DNA of 42,961 nt from the IMG/VR virus record IMGVR_UViG_3300048589_001020, positions 1-42,961 of that record; one strand, written 5' to 3'. The position numbers and the translations under genes are program-made. A model generated the notes under the pieces. It searched no databases and had not been told where the DNA came from. It saw only the letters and a program-made list of their open reading frames with translations. The DNA is from a virus. Shown piece by piece: positions 1 to 8,112 of this stretch (positions within the stretch are counted from its first letter, which is position 1; the number at the start of each line of letters is the position of its first letter).

Positions 1-127
1 TTCATTTGCGCTATGTATTTTTTCCCCAGTAATTCAATATTCTCTATCGAACTCCACTCGCGATAGTAAACCGCCACACTCCGGAACTCCGCCAACCGTT
101 TCCGGTAGTATGCCAGCATTTTAACCG
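1..127. repeat. Terminal direct repeat, left copy (assembly overlap of a circular genome)
   Basis: These 127 bases are identical to 42835-42961. The terminase reading frame continues without a break from this end into the other, so the repeat is best explained as the k-mer overlap left when a circular (or circularly permuted) genome was assembled. It is not likely to be a biological terminal repeat, because it lies inside a conserved gene. Confidence 0.93.
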
Positions 128-806
128 CGTAGGTGGTTTGCGGTTTTTGGGTCAAGTCGTAAATTTCCTTCACCAACCATTGAATCGTGTTAATCAGTTC
201 CACGTCCATTTTTTCCCTGAAATTCAAAAACCAACTCCCTTTTTTTGTGGTCGGCATGTCGCCCATGAAAAGCATCGAGTTTAACCAAGGGCAATTTGCC
301 CACGGGCCTTTGAACCCACCGTTGGCAGGGAACGTTTCATCTTTTAATTTGTCGAAATCCAAATATTTCGATTCATCGCCCAAAATATATTGAAGCGTAA
401 GCGAGTTCGATGTTCCCGGAATATCCTGCGAAATCAAGTAATCCAACGAGCCGTTGTACCAGCTCACAACCCTGTCATAGCTGGCAGGTTCGCGCACCGG
501 CTTTTTGAAACCCGCCGATTTTGGCGGTTTGTGCCCCACATAAAAATGCAAGTTGCGTTGGTACCCCATTTCTTCGAGCGCGTAAAATGTTCCCGGGAGT
601 GTTTGCGTCAACAACCTTTGAAATGATGGCCCAACAATCCCGCCCGAACTTCGCGGCATGTGCTGCACGTTCCGCAACAACCAGGGAGCCGCCAAGCCGT
701 GCGTTTTCCCAAACCGCCTGCCGGCCACTATCACGCTGGTGTGCGCCGCCGTGTAGCGGAATTCCAATTGAGGATCAGTAAAATATATCTTCTTACTTTC
801 GCTCAT
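1..806 (-). CDS. terL: Terminase large subunit (TerL), N-terminal ATPase part; continues at 42834-42024
   Basis: Packaging motor ATPase and nuclease that pumps phage DNA into the procapsid. From the ATG at 806 the translation starts MSESKKIYFTDPQLEFRYTA. A Walker A-type motif AGRRFGKTH lies near residue 28, and an acidic Walker B-like strand LQYILGDES lies near residue 140. The frame runs off the window at base 1 and, after removing the 127-base repeat, continues at 42834 to a stop at 42024, giving 538 residues, a normal TerL length. The start overlaps the end of the TerS-like gene by 14 bases, which supports translational coupling. The nuclease half is described in the entry at 42024. Confidence 0.93.
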   Translation of the reverse strand, partial: MSESKKIYFTDPQLEFRYTAAHTSVIVAGRRFGKTHGLAAPWLLRNVQHMPRSSGGIVGPSFQRLLTQTLPGTFYALEEMGYQRNLHFYVGHKPPKSAGFKKPVREPASYDRVVSWYNGSLDYLISQDIPGTSNSLTLQYILGDESKYLDFDKLKDETFPANGGFKGPWANCPWLNSMLFMGDMPTTKKGSWFLNFREKMDVELINTIQWLVKEIYDLTQKPQTTYAVKMLAYYRKRLAEFRSVAVYYREWSSIENIELLGKKYIAQM

Positions 807-1377
807 TGCCAATTTCCTCGTAATCGGTAAATTCTATTTCAATTTCGCCTTTGTATTTTTCATACATTTTCCTGATTTCTTCCTCTTTGTTGGCCAGTTT
901 TTTGCCGCCTATCACAGTTGGGTCCGATGTCGGTTCTATGGTTTGTGGAATAATATCTTCCCACGGTAGTTCCGCAGCATCTTCCCTGTCCAACATGTTG
1001 TATTTCCCCAGGGTATTGGCGGCCATAATTACCAGCTTAATCCCTTTTGGCCCCAGTTCTTTTGCGTCCTCAATGGCTTTTTTCAGGGTTTCGTTAACCA
1101 AATAGCGCACCCACTCCTTTCCGGCATTGCGCACGTTTCCCAACAAAATCCGCACATTCTGAATATCGATATAAGCCTGTGTCGCGCTGATTCCAAAACT
1201 GTTCATCAACAAGTCGCGCAATTCGGTATCCGGCAAAGTCGGGTTTTCAAGGCTTTCGGAAAAAGCAAGCCGGTAGCGTGTCAACTGCTTCCGTTCGGCA
1301 GGTGTCAAGTGTTCAATTTCATCCAAATCCTTGAACAACACATCATGGTACTTATCTAAAGCCGGTTTCCTTGGCAT
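793..1377 (-). CDS. Probable terminase small subunit (TerS-like)
   Basis: A 194-residue, mainly helical, charged protein directly upstream of and overlapping TerL. Position and size fit the small terminase subunit that binds packaging-site DNA and regulates TerL. The middle part (residues about 45-85) reads as a helix-turn-helix-like segment around LLMNSFGISATQAYIDIQNV. The acidic C-terminus could contact TerL. No family signature is decisive. The neighbouring 91-residue protein (1412-1687) also looks DNA-binding and is an alternative TerS. Confidence 0.6.
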   Translation of the reverse strand: MPRKPALDKYHDVLFKDLDEIEHLTPAERKQLTRYRLAFSESLENPTLPDTELRDLLMNSFGISATQAYIDIQNVRILLGNVRNAGKEWVRYLVNETLKKAIEDAKELGPKGIKLVIMAANTLGKYNMLDREDAAELPWEDIIPQTIEPTSDPTVIGGKKLANKEEEIRKMYEKYKGEIEIEFTDYEEIGNERK

Positions 1378-1411
1378 TTTTTACTTTAAACTTTCAACAT
1401 TAAACTTTCAA

Positions 1412-1687
1412 CTATTCTTTCCCCTCCATTTTTTCCAAACACTCCTTCACGAACCCTTCCGCCTGTGGGCTGCCTTTTTTCGCGAACTCAACAGTCAATT
1501 TCCGTATTTCGGCAAGGCTTTCCAATTTCCCCTTCAGGTAGGCTTTTGCCAACGGTGTTTTCCGCCCCCGTATTTCCCTGCGGAACTCAACAAAATCCAA
1601 ATCCAGCAAAATGGAAATTTCATCCACAGTGAAAAATAGCCCTGCATATTCCTTTACCTGTGCCAAAACTTTTTCGTCTATTTTCAT
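1412..1687 (-). CDS. Small HTH-like protein of the packaging operon
   Basis: A 91-residue protein with an N-terminal segment (residues 10-40, LFFTVDEISILLDLDFVEF) that reads as a helix-turn-helix, followed by a basic helical region (RGRKTPLAKAYLKGKLESL). This arrangement is common in proteins that recognise phage DNA next to terminase genes. Its ATG overlaps the stop of the upstream PLD-like gene in an ATGA, so the two are translationally coupled. It may work with the TerS-like protein at 793. The role is inferred from position and the putative HTH only. Confidence 0.55.
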   Translation of the reverse strand: MKIDEKVLAQVKEYAGLFFTVDEISILLDLDFVEFRREIRGRKTPLAKAYLKGKLESLAEIRKLTVEFAKKGSPQAEGFVKECLEKMEGKE

Positions 1688-2139
1688 CCAAACAACACAC
1701 TATGCTTTTTCATTTCTTCAATTGCAATTGCAAAATCCGAAATCAATTCCGGATCAGAAAGGATATACCCAAACTCGAACCTGTGGTTGTTGGTGGCATT
1801 GTTGCTCATGCCGGCCACATATTTTTCGTCGCCTTTTTCAATGTAAATAAATTTGGCGTGGTTGTTTGTCAAAAACAACCTGTCCACATTGTTGGCGGCA
1901 TAGTTGGTAACCCGTGGGTTGCGGCTGGCAATTGTAAAATCAAGCAGCAGTTCAATTTCGGCTATCCTGTGCCGGTTGCGTATTATTCGCCTCACATAAG
2001 CTTCCGTAATTGCAAAAGAGCTGACAATAATCCTGTCAGCTCCATTGCATTTTTCCAATAGGTAATCGAATACGTTGTGCGATTGTGTTTCGTTGTTCAA
2101 ATACCAGCCAATTCCGCTATTGGTTTCCGCTATCTTCAT
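1684..2139 (-). CDS. Phospholipase D-like (HKD-type) domain protein
   Basis: 151 residues. The C-terminal half carries NNHAKFIYIEKGDEKYVAG followed by MSNNATNNHRFEFG, which resembles a single HxK...GxxN phosphodiesterase motif of the PLD superfamily. The HxK pair is present, but an E stands where the family usually has the acidic D, so the motif is imperfect. Single-HKD proteins act as dimeric nucleases in other systems, and such genes occur in Bacteroidota phage packaging and head regions. Here it overlaps both neighbours (1687 and 2139), so it belongs to the head operon. A DNA-processing role is an inference. Confidence 0.55.
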   Translation of the reverse strand: MKIAETNSGIGWYLNNETQSHNVFDYLLEKCNGADRIIVSSFAITEAYVRRIIRNRHRIAEIELLLDFTIASRNPRVTNYAANNVDRLFLTNNHAKFIYIEKGDEKYVAGMSNNATNNHRFEFGYILSDPELISDFAIAIEEMKKHSVLFG

Positions 2140-2950
2140 CCAGCAATCCCAGTTCTACCAAATTTGCTTTTGTGGCTCCCGAAATATCGGCTTTGTGTTT
2201 TTGCAAGGTCGCCACTCTTTCGGCAAGTTTTTTAAGCAGCTTTTCTTTTTTCTCCCCTTCCAATTTGGCCACATTTTTCAAGTTGCGCGAAATAAAGCTG
2301 CGGCAAGCGTTCAAATCTTTGGCAATTTCGTTGGGGTCGGTAATTTCCGGCAAATCTTCGCCACCAGTGTTGCTATTTCCATAACCTTGTATTTCTGCCA
2401 ATCGCCGTGCTTCATAGGCTTCTTTGTCCGTGGACCAACTGTCCAGTTCTTGCCAGTTATTGGCAATCCGGTCATCAAACACAATCAATTGCGCCCGCAG
2501 TTCTGCCCGCTCGCCATCCTTTTGTGCCTGCTTCATTTTTTCGTGAACAGCACGCATCAGCTTGTATGCTTCAGTATTTTCGTCATACAGCTTTTTCAAA
2601 TTTTCAGGCAGCTCGTTGTAATCCACTTTTTCTGATATGATGACCAACTTCTTTTCAGCACCATCGGCCATTTCCGCCACTTCAACATGTTCGCCGTGCC
2701 GTTTGCCAGCCCTGATTATCGATTTTATTGGCATCACCGGGCTTTCCTTGATGAATGGCCTATCGGCTATTTTTTCAAGTTCGTAAACCAATTTGCTCAA
2801 CCGCCTGATTCTTGCCAACTGCAACGCCAGCGCACGGTTATGGCTGAACCTCACAAACAGTTCATACCCTTCGTCAAAATCTTGTTCCGATTTTAACCAG
2901 GCCCGTATTTCTGCCCGTTCGTTTTCCGAATGTATTTTTTTATTTTCCAT
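2117..2950 (-). CDS. Conserved-looking hypothetical protein of the head operon
   Basis: A 277-residue, very charged, mostly helical protein. The frame opens further upstream, but the ATG at 2950 (MENKKIHSEN) is preferred because the extra N-terminus would translate through a terminator hairpin at 2963-2994. The C-terminal 80 residues are a lysine- and glutamate-rich coiled-coil candidate (LKNVAKLEGEKKEKLLKKLA). It overlaps the PLD-like gene by 23 bases. I do not recognise a family. Its place between tail-tube and packaging genes suggests a head or neck function, but nothing in the sequence proves it. Confidence 0.6.
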   Translation of the reverse strand: MENKKIHSENERAEIRAWLKSEQDFDEGYELFVRFSHNRALALQLARIRRLSKLVYELEKIADRPFIKESPVMPIKSIIRAGKRHGEHVEVAEMADGAEKKLVIISEKVDYNELPENLKKLYDENTEAYKLMRAVHEKMKQAQKDGERAELRAQLIVFDDRIANNWQELDSWSTDKEAYEARRLAEIQGYGNSNTGGEDLPEITDPNEIAKDLNACRSFISRNLKNVAKLEGEKKEKLLKKLAERVATLQKHKADISGATKANLVELGLLDEDSGNQ

Positions 2951-2962
2951 TTTGCTAAAATT

Positions 2963-2994
2963 AAAAAACCCTGCCCCATTAACCGGAGCAGGGC
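2963..2994 (-). terminator. Intrinsic terminator after the capsid and tail-tube genes
   Basis: Read on the minus strand: stem AGCCCTGC...GCAGGG followed by six T residues. It lies 20 bases past the stop of the 3017 gene and before the 2950 gene, so it could separate structural from packaging transcription or only attenuate it. Confidence 0.7.
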
Positions 2995-3016
2995 TTGTTT
3001 TCACTTCAAGTCAATC

Positions 3017-3601
3017 CTATGGGGTTGGTGTGAATACGCCGGTGGCGCAGTCAAGCGTTCCATTGTCCAAAACAATTATTCCCGTGTAATTGGGCAGCGG
3101 TGTAGTTGCAGGGGCTTCCACCTCAATGGTTATCCCTTTTGCCGAACCCGGCGCATCGCCACTGTCGCCTTTCACGCTGGTGGTGGTGTCCCAATACAAA
3201 TCGCCAAGCACCACATAGCGTTTTTCGCTTTCGTGTGGCAGCCGAACAACATAAACCATGTTGGCGTTAACGCAACTTTTTGCCATACTTTTCCCTTCGT
3301 CGTTGATGTCCGGGAAACTGAACATGCCTTTGTTCGTGAACATTTTACAGTCCTTTTCGCCCATGGCCTCAAACTCAACTTTTCCTTTGCCCTGGGTAGA
3401 GTAAAGGCGTTTGAACGTTTTTGTGGCCACCATTCCAAAATCGCCATCGAAACTCACATTTTCGCCCGCCGTTGCCGGTGCCGCCGCAATTTCGGGGAAA
3501 GTCGAAATTGAGCTTTTTGGCGCAAACATGATTTCGGTGTGTATGCCCGACGGGTTTATTTTCCCGTCGGCCCACAATATATTCTCAAATATTCCTGCCA
3601 T
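3017..3601 (-). CDS. Probable major tail (tube) protein
   Basis: 194 residues immediately downstream of the major capsid gene. The second half has alternating strands and a stretch VVLGDLYWDTTTS...GDSGDAPGSAKGITIEVEAPA that looks like the beta-barrel of siphovirus tail-tube subunits. No other gene between the neck region and the tape measure (33.8-35.4 kb) looks like a tube subunit, which supports this reading. A head-decoration protein is the main alternative. An intrinsic terminator follows. Confidence 0.5.
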   Translation of the reverse strand: MAGIFENILWADGKINPSGIHTEIMFAPKSSISTFPEIAAAPATAGENVSFDGDFGMVATKTFKRLYSTQGKGKVEFEAMGEKDCKMFTNKGMFSFPDINDEGKSMAKSCVNANMVYVVRLPHESEKRYVVLGDLYWDTTTSVKGDSGDAPGSAKGITIEVEAPATTPLPNYTGIIVLDNGTLDCATGVFTPTP

Positions 3602-3612
3602 AATTTTTCAGA

Positions 3613-4566
3613 TTAAGCTTTCGCGAATTTCACTGAGCACATGTACTCTTTCTGCACGGTTTCGAAACCTACGCCGAAATAAGCTTTCATAAAAAACTGA
3701 ACCAATTTTGGGTTGTCGCATTCGCGGATCTTCAAATCTTCCACGTCCGATTCTTGGTCAAAACCCATGTTCATGTTTTCTTTGATGGAGAAGTGCATCA
3801 AGTTGCCACTTTCCATGTTATAGAGCGGTACAAATTCGCAATTACCGTGCGAGCCGATAAGGAATTTGTGAGGGGCGTCATCTTTCCAAGGCTGGTTGCC
3901 GTTTTCAACTTTATACCAGTCTTCATACATTTCAATCATCGAAACCGGCAATTTCAATTGCACTTTTTGTTGCTTCAGGTGCGGGTCCAAATTCCTCCAA
4001 GCTGCTTTCAATTGGTCGCCAATGTTGTCAACAGTTGAAACCACACCAGAAATATCCTGGTAATTGCCTTTCAATGCGCTCATGCTTCCGCCTGTTACTG
4101 CTGCAGCTACAAGCGTGTTGAAACCGTTGAACAAATCGGCGGTTGTAGTTCCTGCAGCGTTGCGTGTTGCACTGAAAAGGTTGTTGTGCAAACTTTCGCC
4201 AATTTTCTTTGCCATTTCCATGGCCACACGTTTCACAAATTCATACTCCTTCACTCCTTTCGAAGTCAGCTCGGTGTAAAGCGATCCCAAAATAGCGTGG
4301 GGGTCGAATTCTTTTACTTCGTCGCCCAAGAATGTTTCCCACTCGTAGGGAGTTATAGCGATACCATCGGTAGCGCCTTTTGCGGTTTTGTAGGGGCGCA
4401 ACCCGGCATCAACTGCCAGTAGGCCGCCTATCACTTTGCCCTGGATTCCGGTGCGGATATTGAAATAGGGTTTCAATTTCGTTAACTCGAAAACGGGCAT
4501 GGCAAGCAATTCCTTTTTGTACTTGGTGCCTGCGTCAATCAATGCTTGATTAATGTCAAATGCCAT
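3613..4566 (-). CDS. Major capsid protein (HK97-like fold likely)
   Basis: 317 residues, preceded by a fused protease-scaffold gene and followed at 11 bases by a structural gene, the standard place for the major capsid subunit. The sequence starts MAFDINQALIDAGTKYKKEL and contains the glycine- and alanine-rich middle region (TTTADLFNGFNTLVAAAVTG) expected of an HK97-type shell protein. No N-terminal delta domain is evident, in agreement with scaffold being supplied by the upstream gene. Family assignment is by context and general character, not by a unique motif. Confidence 0.75.
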   Translation of the reverse strand: MAFDINQALIDAGTKYKKELLAMPVFELTKLKPYFNIRTGIQGKVIGGLLAVDAGLRPYKTAKGATDGIAITPYEWETFLGDEVKEFDPHAILGSLYTELTSKGVKEYEFVKRVAMEMAKKIGESLHNNLFSATRNAAGTTTADLFNGFNTLVAAAVTGGSMSALKGNYQDISGVVSTVDNIGDQLKAAWRNLDPHLKQQKVQLKLPVSMIEMYEDWYKVENGNQPWKDDAPHKFLIGSHGNCEFVPLYNMESGNLMHFSIKENMNMGFDQESDVEDLKIRECDNPKLVQFFMKAYFGVGFETVQKEYMCSVKFAKA

Positions 4567-4593
4567 AATTATAATTTTTTTTGTGTTTGCAGA

Positions 4594-5652
4594 TTAGTTG
4601 TACATTTTCGCAATTGCGTTCAATGCCTCAAACAAGTTCTCAGCCGGTTTCGGTTCGCCGTCGCCAGCTCCCAGATCATCGGTTTCAATTTCGGCAGTTG
4701 CCGTTGTAGCACCTGGTTTTTTGCCCAGTTTCTCGTTTTCGATTTTCAGGTCGGCAATTTCTTTTTCTTTTGCTGTTACCTGATTTTTGAGTGCTTCAAC
4801 TTCCGTTGAATTTTCGGTTTCCTTTTCGGTTTTTTGCTTTGGCGAAAGTCCGAAGGCATTTTTGAACCAGGCTTTAAATGAATTTTCGTCGCTGACGTTG
4901 AATTCCTGCCCGGTGGTTGTTTCCTCTTTTTCCGCTGTCGGCTCAAATCCGAAAGTTTTTTTCATATAAGCCTTCAGTTCATCTTCCGACTTAAATGTCA
5001 ATTGTTTTTCGTCTTTCTTTTCAGCCATCTTATTAATATTAAATGAATTGGTAATTCGTGTTGGTATGGGGTATCCGCTGGCGGTAATCATGGCCACCAT
5101 TTTTGTGTCCAGAAAGTTTTGGGTTTCTTCAGCCGCATATATTTCATCAATAAAACCCCATTCTTTGGCTTCTTCTGCCGTCAACCAAGTTTCCTCTTTC
5201 ATCAGGTCGAGTATGGCGTTCAGGGATTTGCCTGTTTTTTTCACATACATTTTTGCCAACTGGAGCGTTATTTTTGCCAGTTCTTGTTTCGATTTCTCCA
5301 ATTTGGCAATCATCGCTTCAATGTCATCTTCGTTCATGCTTCCCCAGGCATCAACCCAGTTCATGGGTTTATGAATCAGATAAAATGAATTTTCATTCAT
5401 CCGCACCTCTTTGGCACCAAGCGCAATCAATGTTGCGCTGCTGGCCACAAATGCCGATAATTCGGCAGTTACGTTTCCGTGTTCTGCAAATTGATCGTGA
5501 ATGTTCAAGGCATGATCAACATTTCCGCCCAAACTTGAAATTTGAACGGTAACCGGGTTTTTTGTGTTTCCCGACAGCTCGTTGCGGATGTATTGTTTCG
5601 AAAATTGGTAGGGGCCGATATAGCCGTCAACTACTATTATTTTTTTTGCCAT
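4594..5652 (-). CDS. ClpP-type head maturation protease fused to a scaffold domain
   Basis: 352 residues. Residues 1-180 are a ClpP/SppA-like (S14/S49-related) serine protease: SSLGGNVDHALNIHD near 39-53, a nucleophile serine at about 72 in AFVASSATLIALGA, and a histidine at 94 in YLIHKP. Residues about 205-352 are glutamate- and lysine-rich, with a coiled coil (VEALKNQVTAKEKEIADLK), as in capsid scaffolds. An internal ATG at residue 208 (MAEKKDEKQLTF) could give a separate scaffold product, as with lambda C/Nu3. The gene starts 23 bases after the -7 box of a late-type promoter (5675-5709). In the family, the protease removes scaffold after shell assembly. Confidence 0.85.
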   Translation of the reverse strand: MAKKIIVVDGYIGPYQFSKQYIRNELSGNTKNPVTVQISSLGGNVDHALNIHDQFAEHGNVTAELSAFVASSATLIALGAKEVRMNENSFYLIHKPMNWVDAWGSMNEDDIEAMIAKLEKSKQELAKITLQLAKMYVKKTGKSLNAILDLMKEETWLTAEEAKEWGFIDEIYAAEETQNFLDTKMVAMITASGYPIPTRITNSFNINKMAEKKDEKQLTFKSEDELKAYMKKTFGFEPTAEKEETTTGQEFNVSDENSFKAWFKNAFGLSPKQKTEKETENSTEVEALKNQVTAKEKEIADLKIENEKLGKKPGATTATAEIETDDLGAGDGEPKPAENLFEALNAIAKMYN

Positions 5653-5674
5653 TGCGCTTTGTACATTATATATA

Positions 5675-5709
5675 CAATGCTACAACAGCACGGGGGGCAA
5701 ACAAAGGAC
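5675..5709 (-). promoter_or_regulatory. Phage late-promoter element P1
   Basis: On the minus strand GTCCTTT (5709-5703), exactly 20 nt, then TAGCATTG (5682-5675), 23 nt upstream of the protease start. This is one of five matching copies (also 16655, 23796, 33792, 38571). The -7 box resembles the Bacteroidota TAnnTTTG, and the CTTT(G/C) part lies at the expected -33 distance. Confidence 0.72.
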
Positions 5710-5716
5710 TGGTAAA

Positions 5717-6094
5717 TTAGGTAATTACATAGCTGCTTGGCGATTTGTGGGCCACCAAAACCTCATATCCGTTCCAACCGCCGGGAGTGCCGTCAACGGA
5801 ATATCCATATTTCAACCGCGCCGGGTAATTGTCGGTACCAAACAAATGCACATATTCGTTACCATCGGTAACCCGGCATTGCAGTTTCCGCCCCAAAATC
5901 CCATCCAATAAATCCATTGTTGCAGGTTCTATTTTCGCTTTTCTAAGCTCAACCGTAGTTCCGTGCACATCCCCGGCAACAGTTTCATCGATTTTTTTTG
6001 ATATGGTGCCAGAAAATCCCGTAAATGGCAATTCAACAAATTCGCCGCTGGGCAAAATCCTGTATTCAAATTTCAATACGCTTGCTTTATTCAT
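5717..6094 (-). CDS. Hypothetical structural-type protein
   Basis: 125 residues rich in predicted beta strands (MNKASVLKFEYRILPSGEFVELP...). It lies just upstream of late promoter P1 and the capsid operon on the same strand. The composition resembles small phage tail or head accessory proteins, but I do not recognise a family. The stop codon lies only 8 bases from the GTCCTTT promoter box, so the end of this gene and the start of the next transcription unit are tightly packed. Confidence 0.55.
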   Translation of the reverse strand: MNKASVLKFEYRILPSGEFVELPFTGFSGTISKKIDETVAGDVHGTTVELRKAKIEPATMDLLDGILGRKLQCRVTDGNEYVHLFGTDNYPARLKYGYSVDGTPGGWNGYEVLVAHKSPSSYVIT

Positions 6095-6168
6095 CGCCTT
6101 TTTATGTTTTTATGGTTGGTTTTTTCGGACTTAAATCACGTTTTTGTGCTGAAACTCCGATAAATATT

Positions 6169-6738
6169 TTAACTAACTAATAATCTTTGTTTTAGGATGG
6201 TTTTTGTTCGCATCCGCACTTCGCTCTTGCGCATCCGGTAGTCATATTTCTTCACATAGTCGAAATTAACCGCGTTCATCCGCACATTCAGCAGGTCGAG
6301 CGCAACTTCAATAATACCCAACTGATCCAGGTTCATTGCACGGCCATCTTTGAACAGTCCCGATACCCAACCCGAATATTCAACTTCAACGCGGTCGGAA
6401 AAAGCCTCGTTCTCTTCGGCATTCATATACACGAAGTTGGTGGTTAGCGAATACTGGTTGAGCTTTGTTTCGGGTACCGTAAAAACTACCGGGTTTGCAA
6501 AACTTTTGGTACAGCGGCATTCTTTAGGTTTTTCGTTCGTTTTTTCAACCAGCCCGTTAATGGCTTTGCCAATAATGTGCCGGCGGTCGATAACTATGAA
6601 ATCTTGTTTTGGCGGGGTTTTAAACACATAACGGCAATACGCTTCCAATACGGGGTGCAATTCAACTGTAACTGTTGGCTGTTTTTCGATGGTAATCCGG
6701 GGTTTTGTTTCGAGGTCGATTTTTGGCGTCACTTTCAT
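6169..6738 (-). CDS. Hypothetical protein, first gene of the head region
   Basis: 189 residues starting MKVTPKIDLETKPRITIEKQ. The frame opens as far as 6837, but a perfect Bacteroidota -7 box TATATTTG (minus strand, 6780-6773) lies inside that extension, 35 bases before the ATG at 6738. The shorter start is therefore chosen. The protein begins with a threonine- and lysine-rich strand segment and then has an acidic domain with no recognised motif. It is well separated from the next upstream gene by about 570 bases, so it probably opens the head transcript. Confidence 0.6.
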   Translation of the reverse strand: MKVTPKIDLETKPRITIEKQPTVTVELHPVLEAYCRYVFKTPPKQDFIVIDRRHIIGKAINGLVEKTNEKPKECRCTKSFANPVVFTVPETKLNQYSLTTNFVYMNAEENEAFSDRVEVEYSGWVSGLFKDGRAMNLDQLGIIEVALDLLNVRMNAVNFDYVKKYDYRMRKSEVRMRTKTILKQRLLVS

Positions 6739-6772
6739 ATAGGCTATGTTAACAAGCCCAATACAACTGGCA

Positions 6773-6780
6773 CAAATATA
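6773..6780 (-). promoter_or_regulatory. -7 box TATATTTG upstream of the 6738 gene
   Basis: An exact match to the Bacteroidota consensus TAnnTTTG on the minus strand, 34-35 bases before the ATG. No clear TTTG was found at -33, only T-rich sequence, so this is a partial promoter match. Confidence 0.5.
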
Positions 6781-6837
6781 GTAAAGCTGGCATAAAAACC
6801 TGCTAAAAATTGCGCTTCCCCCGTGGTTTTTACCCAC

Positions 6838-7031
6838 AAACTTAAACTACCCCCTTGTAAAAAACCCTTTTTTATTCGTGCAGCCGTGCAAAAGTACGGA
6901 AAATTCATAAAACATTGATTTTCAACACTTCTAAAAATTTCGTGCGTACTAAGTACAATTAGTACGAAATAGTGCGCAAAAAGTACGGTGCAATATGTTG
7001 ATTTTCAGCGATTAAAAAAAGTACGTACAAA
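6838..7031. repeat. Non-coding region with clustered GTAC motifs and a duplicated block
   Basis: A+T-rich intergenic stretch. GTAC occurs seven times between 6894 and 7028 (6894, 6946, 6953, 6962, 6983, 7021, 7025). A composite block, CAAAA(A)GTACGG followed by TTGATTTTCA, appears twice (6889-6924 and 6978-7007). The inner part TTTCGTGCGTACT...AGTACGAAA is an imperfect dyad. No gene was seen here. It may be an operator cluster, an origin or a recombinase site. Confidence 0.6.
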
Positions 7032-7238
7032 AGCACAACTTCAAATACTATTTTTAACATGGTCTTGTTTCAAAAAAAGTAATGTAAAAAAGAAAGAAAT
7101 ATATATACTATATTCAAAATCAACTTGTTACATTTTTATTTTGGTCGATTTCGGTACAAATGCACTATTTGCAATAATAATGGAGGGGGGAAGCGCAAAA
7201 TTGAAAAATCATTGAGATATTAATATCTTTTATTGTGT

Positions 7239-7296
7239 GCATAACAACAACAGCGGCTGCACTGGCCGCTGTTGTTGAAGAATTGAAATGTTATTT
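7239..7296. repeat. Strong hairpin downstream of the recombinase, attC-like outline
   Basis: A perfect 13-bp inverted repeat, CAACAACAGCGGC (7245-7257) and GCCGCTGTTGTTG (7265-7277). It is bordered by GCATAAC (7239) and GTTATTT (7290), the same kind of heptamers that border the cassette sites at 8164-9861. It may be only a terminator for the recombinase gene, although no T-run follows on the minus strand. Confidence 0.5.
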
Positions 7297-7308
7297 GCCG
7301 ATTGTAAT

Positions 7309-8112
7309 TCACACCGGCAATGCAACCCTGTGCAGCAAAGCTGTGGACACGTGTGTATAGATTTCTGTGGTTTTGCTGTTTTTGTGGCCCGCAATCTTTT
7401 GGATGATGCGCAAATCAGTCCCGGCCTCCAGCATCGAAGTGAACGATGAATGCCGCAGCAGGTGGAAATGATAACTTTCTCCCAGGTACTTCTTCACTAT
7501 CTGGTTGCAGCTCGTTGGCGAGTATTTGGGGCTGAATTGGCCATTGAACAAGTATTCCTTTGGTTTATCCTCCTTATAATATTCGCGCAAGCAGGTAAGC
7601 ACGTTGGGCGACAAAGGAACAACACGGTCTTTCATCCCTTTAGCCTGGCGAATTGTAAGGATCATCCGGGCAGAATCTATATCGGCAATTTTTAAATTGA
7701 TTACCTCGCTAACCCGCAGGCCTACTGAGTAAGCTAACATGATGATTGCTTTGTGCTTGATGTTTTTAATCTTTGAAATCCTGTCGCGCAAAAAATCGCC
7801 GTCAATCACTTTCGGCAAGTGCTTCTCGGAACGCGGGTATTTGATGTATTTGAATTTCAGCGGTTGTTTTCCTGTAAATTCATAAAAAAGCTTAACCGCC
7901 GAAATCCGGTGCTTCATGCTGTTGGTAGTTTTCGACAGCATCAGCCAGTCCTTGATTTGCTTCTCGTTTATTTCACTTGGTTTTGTTGCTTTTTCATTGA
8001 AATATTTAAGAAAAAGTTCAACCTGGGCGCAATAATTCTTGATTGTGTTTCCCGCATAGTTTGCAAACCGCAAATCTTCGGAATACATTTTAACGTACCT
8101 TCCGATATTCAT
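7309..8112 (-). CDS. XerC/D-like tyrosine recombinase next to the cassette array
   Basis: 267 residues. An N-terminal SAM-like core-binding domain (about 1-90) is followed by a catalytic domain with R133 (GLRVSEVINL), K158 (QAKGMKD), H217-x-x-R220 (HLLRHS), H243 (AGHKNSKTTE) and nucleophile Y252 (IYTHVS), so the catalytic set is complete. It is short and lacks the roughly 20-residue insertion that marks integron integrases (IntI). The genome has a second, larger phage-type integrase (19688), which leaves this enzyme free for another job. Its gene follows directly the last cassette core site (8164-8170) on the same strand. I infer that it moves the cassettes, although XerC/D-type integration of the phage is an alternative. 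Confidence 0.9.
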   Translation of the reverse strand: MNIGRYVKMYSEDLRFANYAGNTIKNYCAQVELFLKYFNEKATKPSEINEKQIKDWLMLSKTTNSMKHRISAVKLFYEFTGKQPLKFKYIKYPRSEKHLPKVIDGDFLRDRISKIKNIKHKAIIMLAYSVGLRVSEVINLKIADIDSARMILTIRQAKGMKDRVVPLSPNVLTCLREYYKEDKPKEYLFNGQFSPKYSPTSCNQIVKKYLGESYHFHLLRHSSFTSMLEAGTDLRIIQKIAGHKNSKTTEIYTHVSTALLHRVALPV

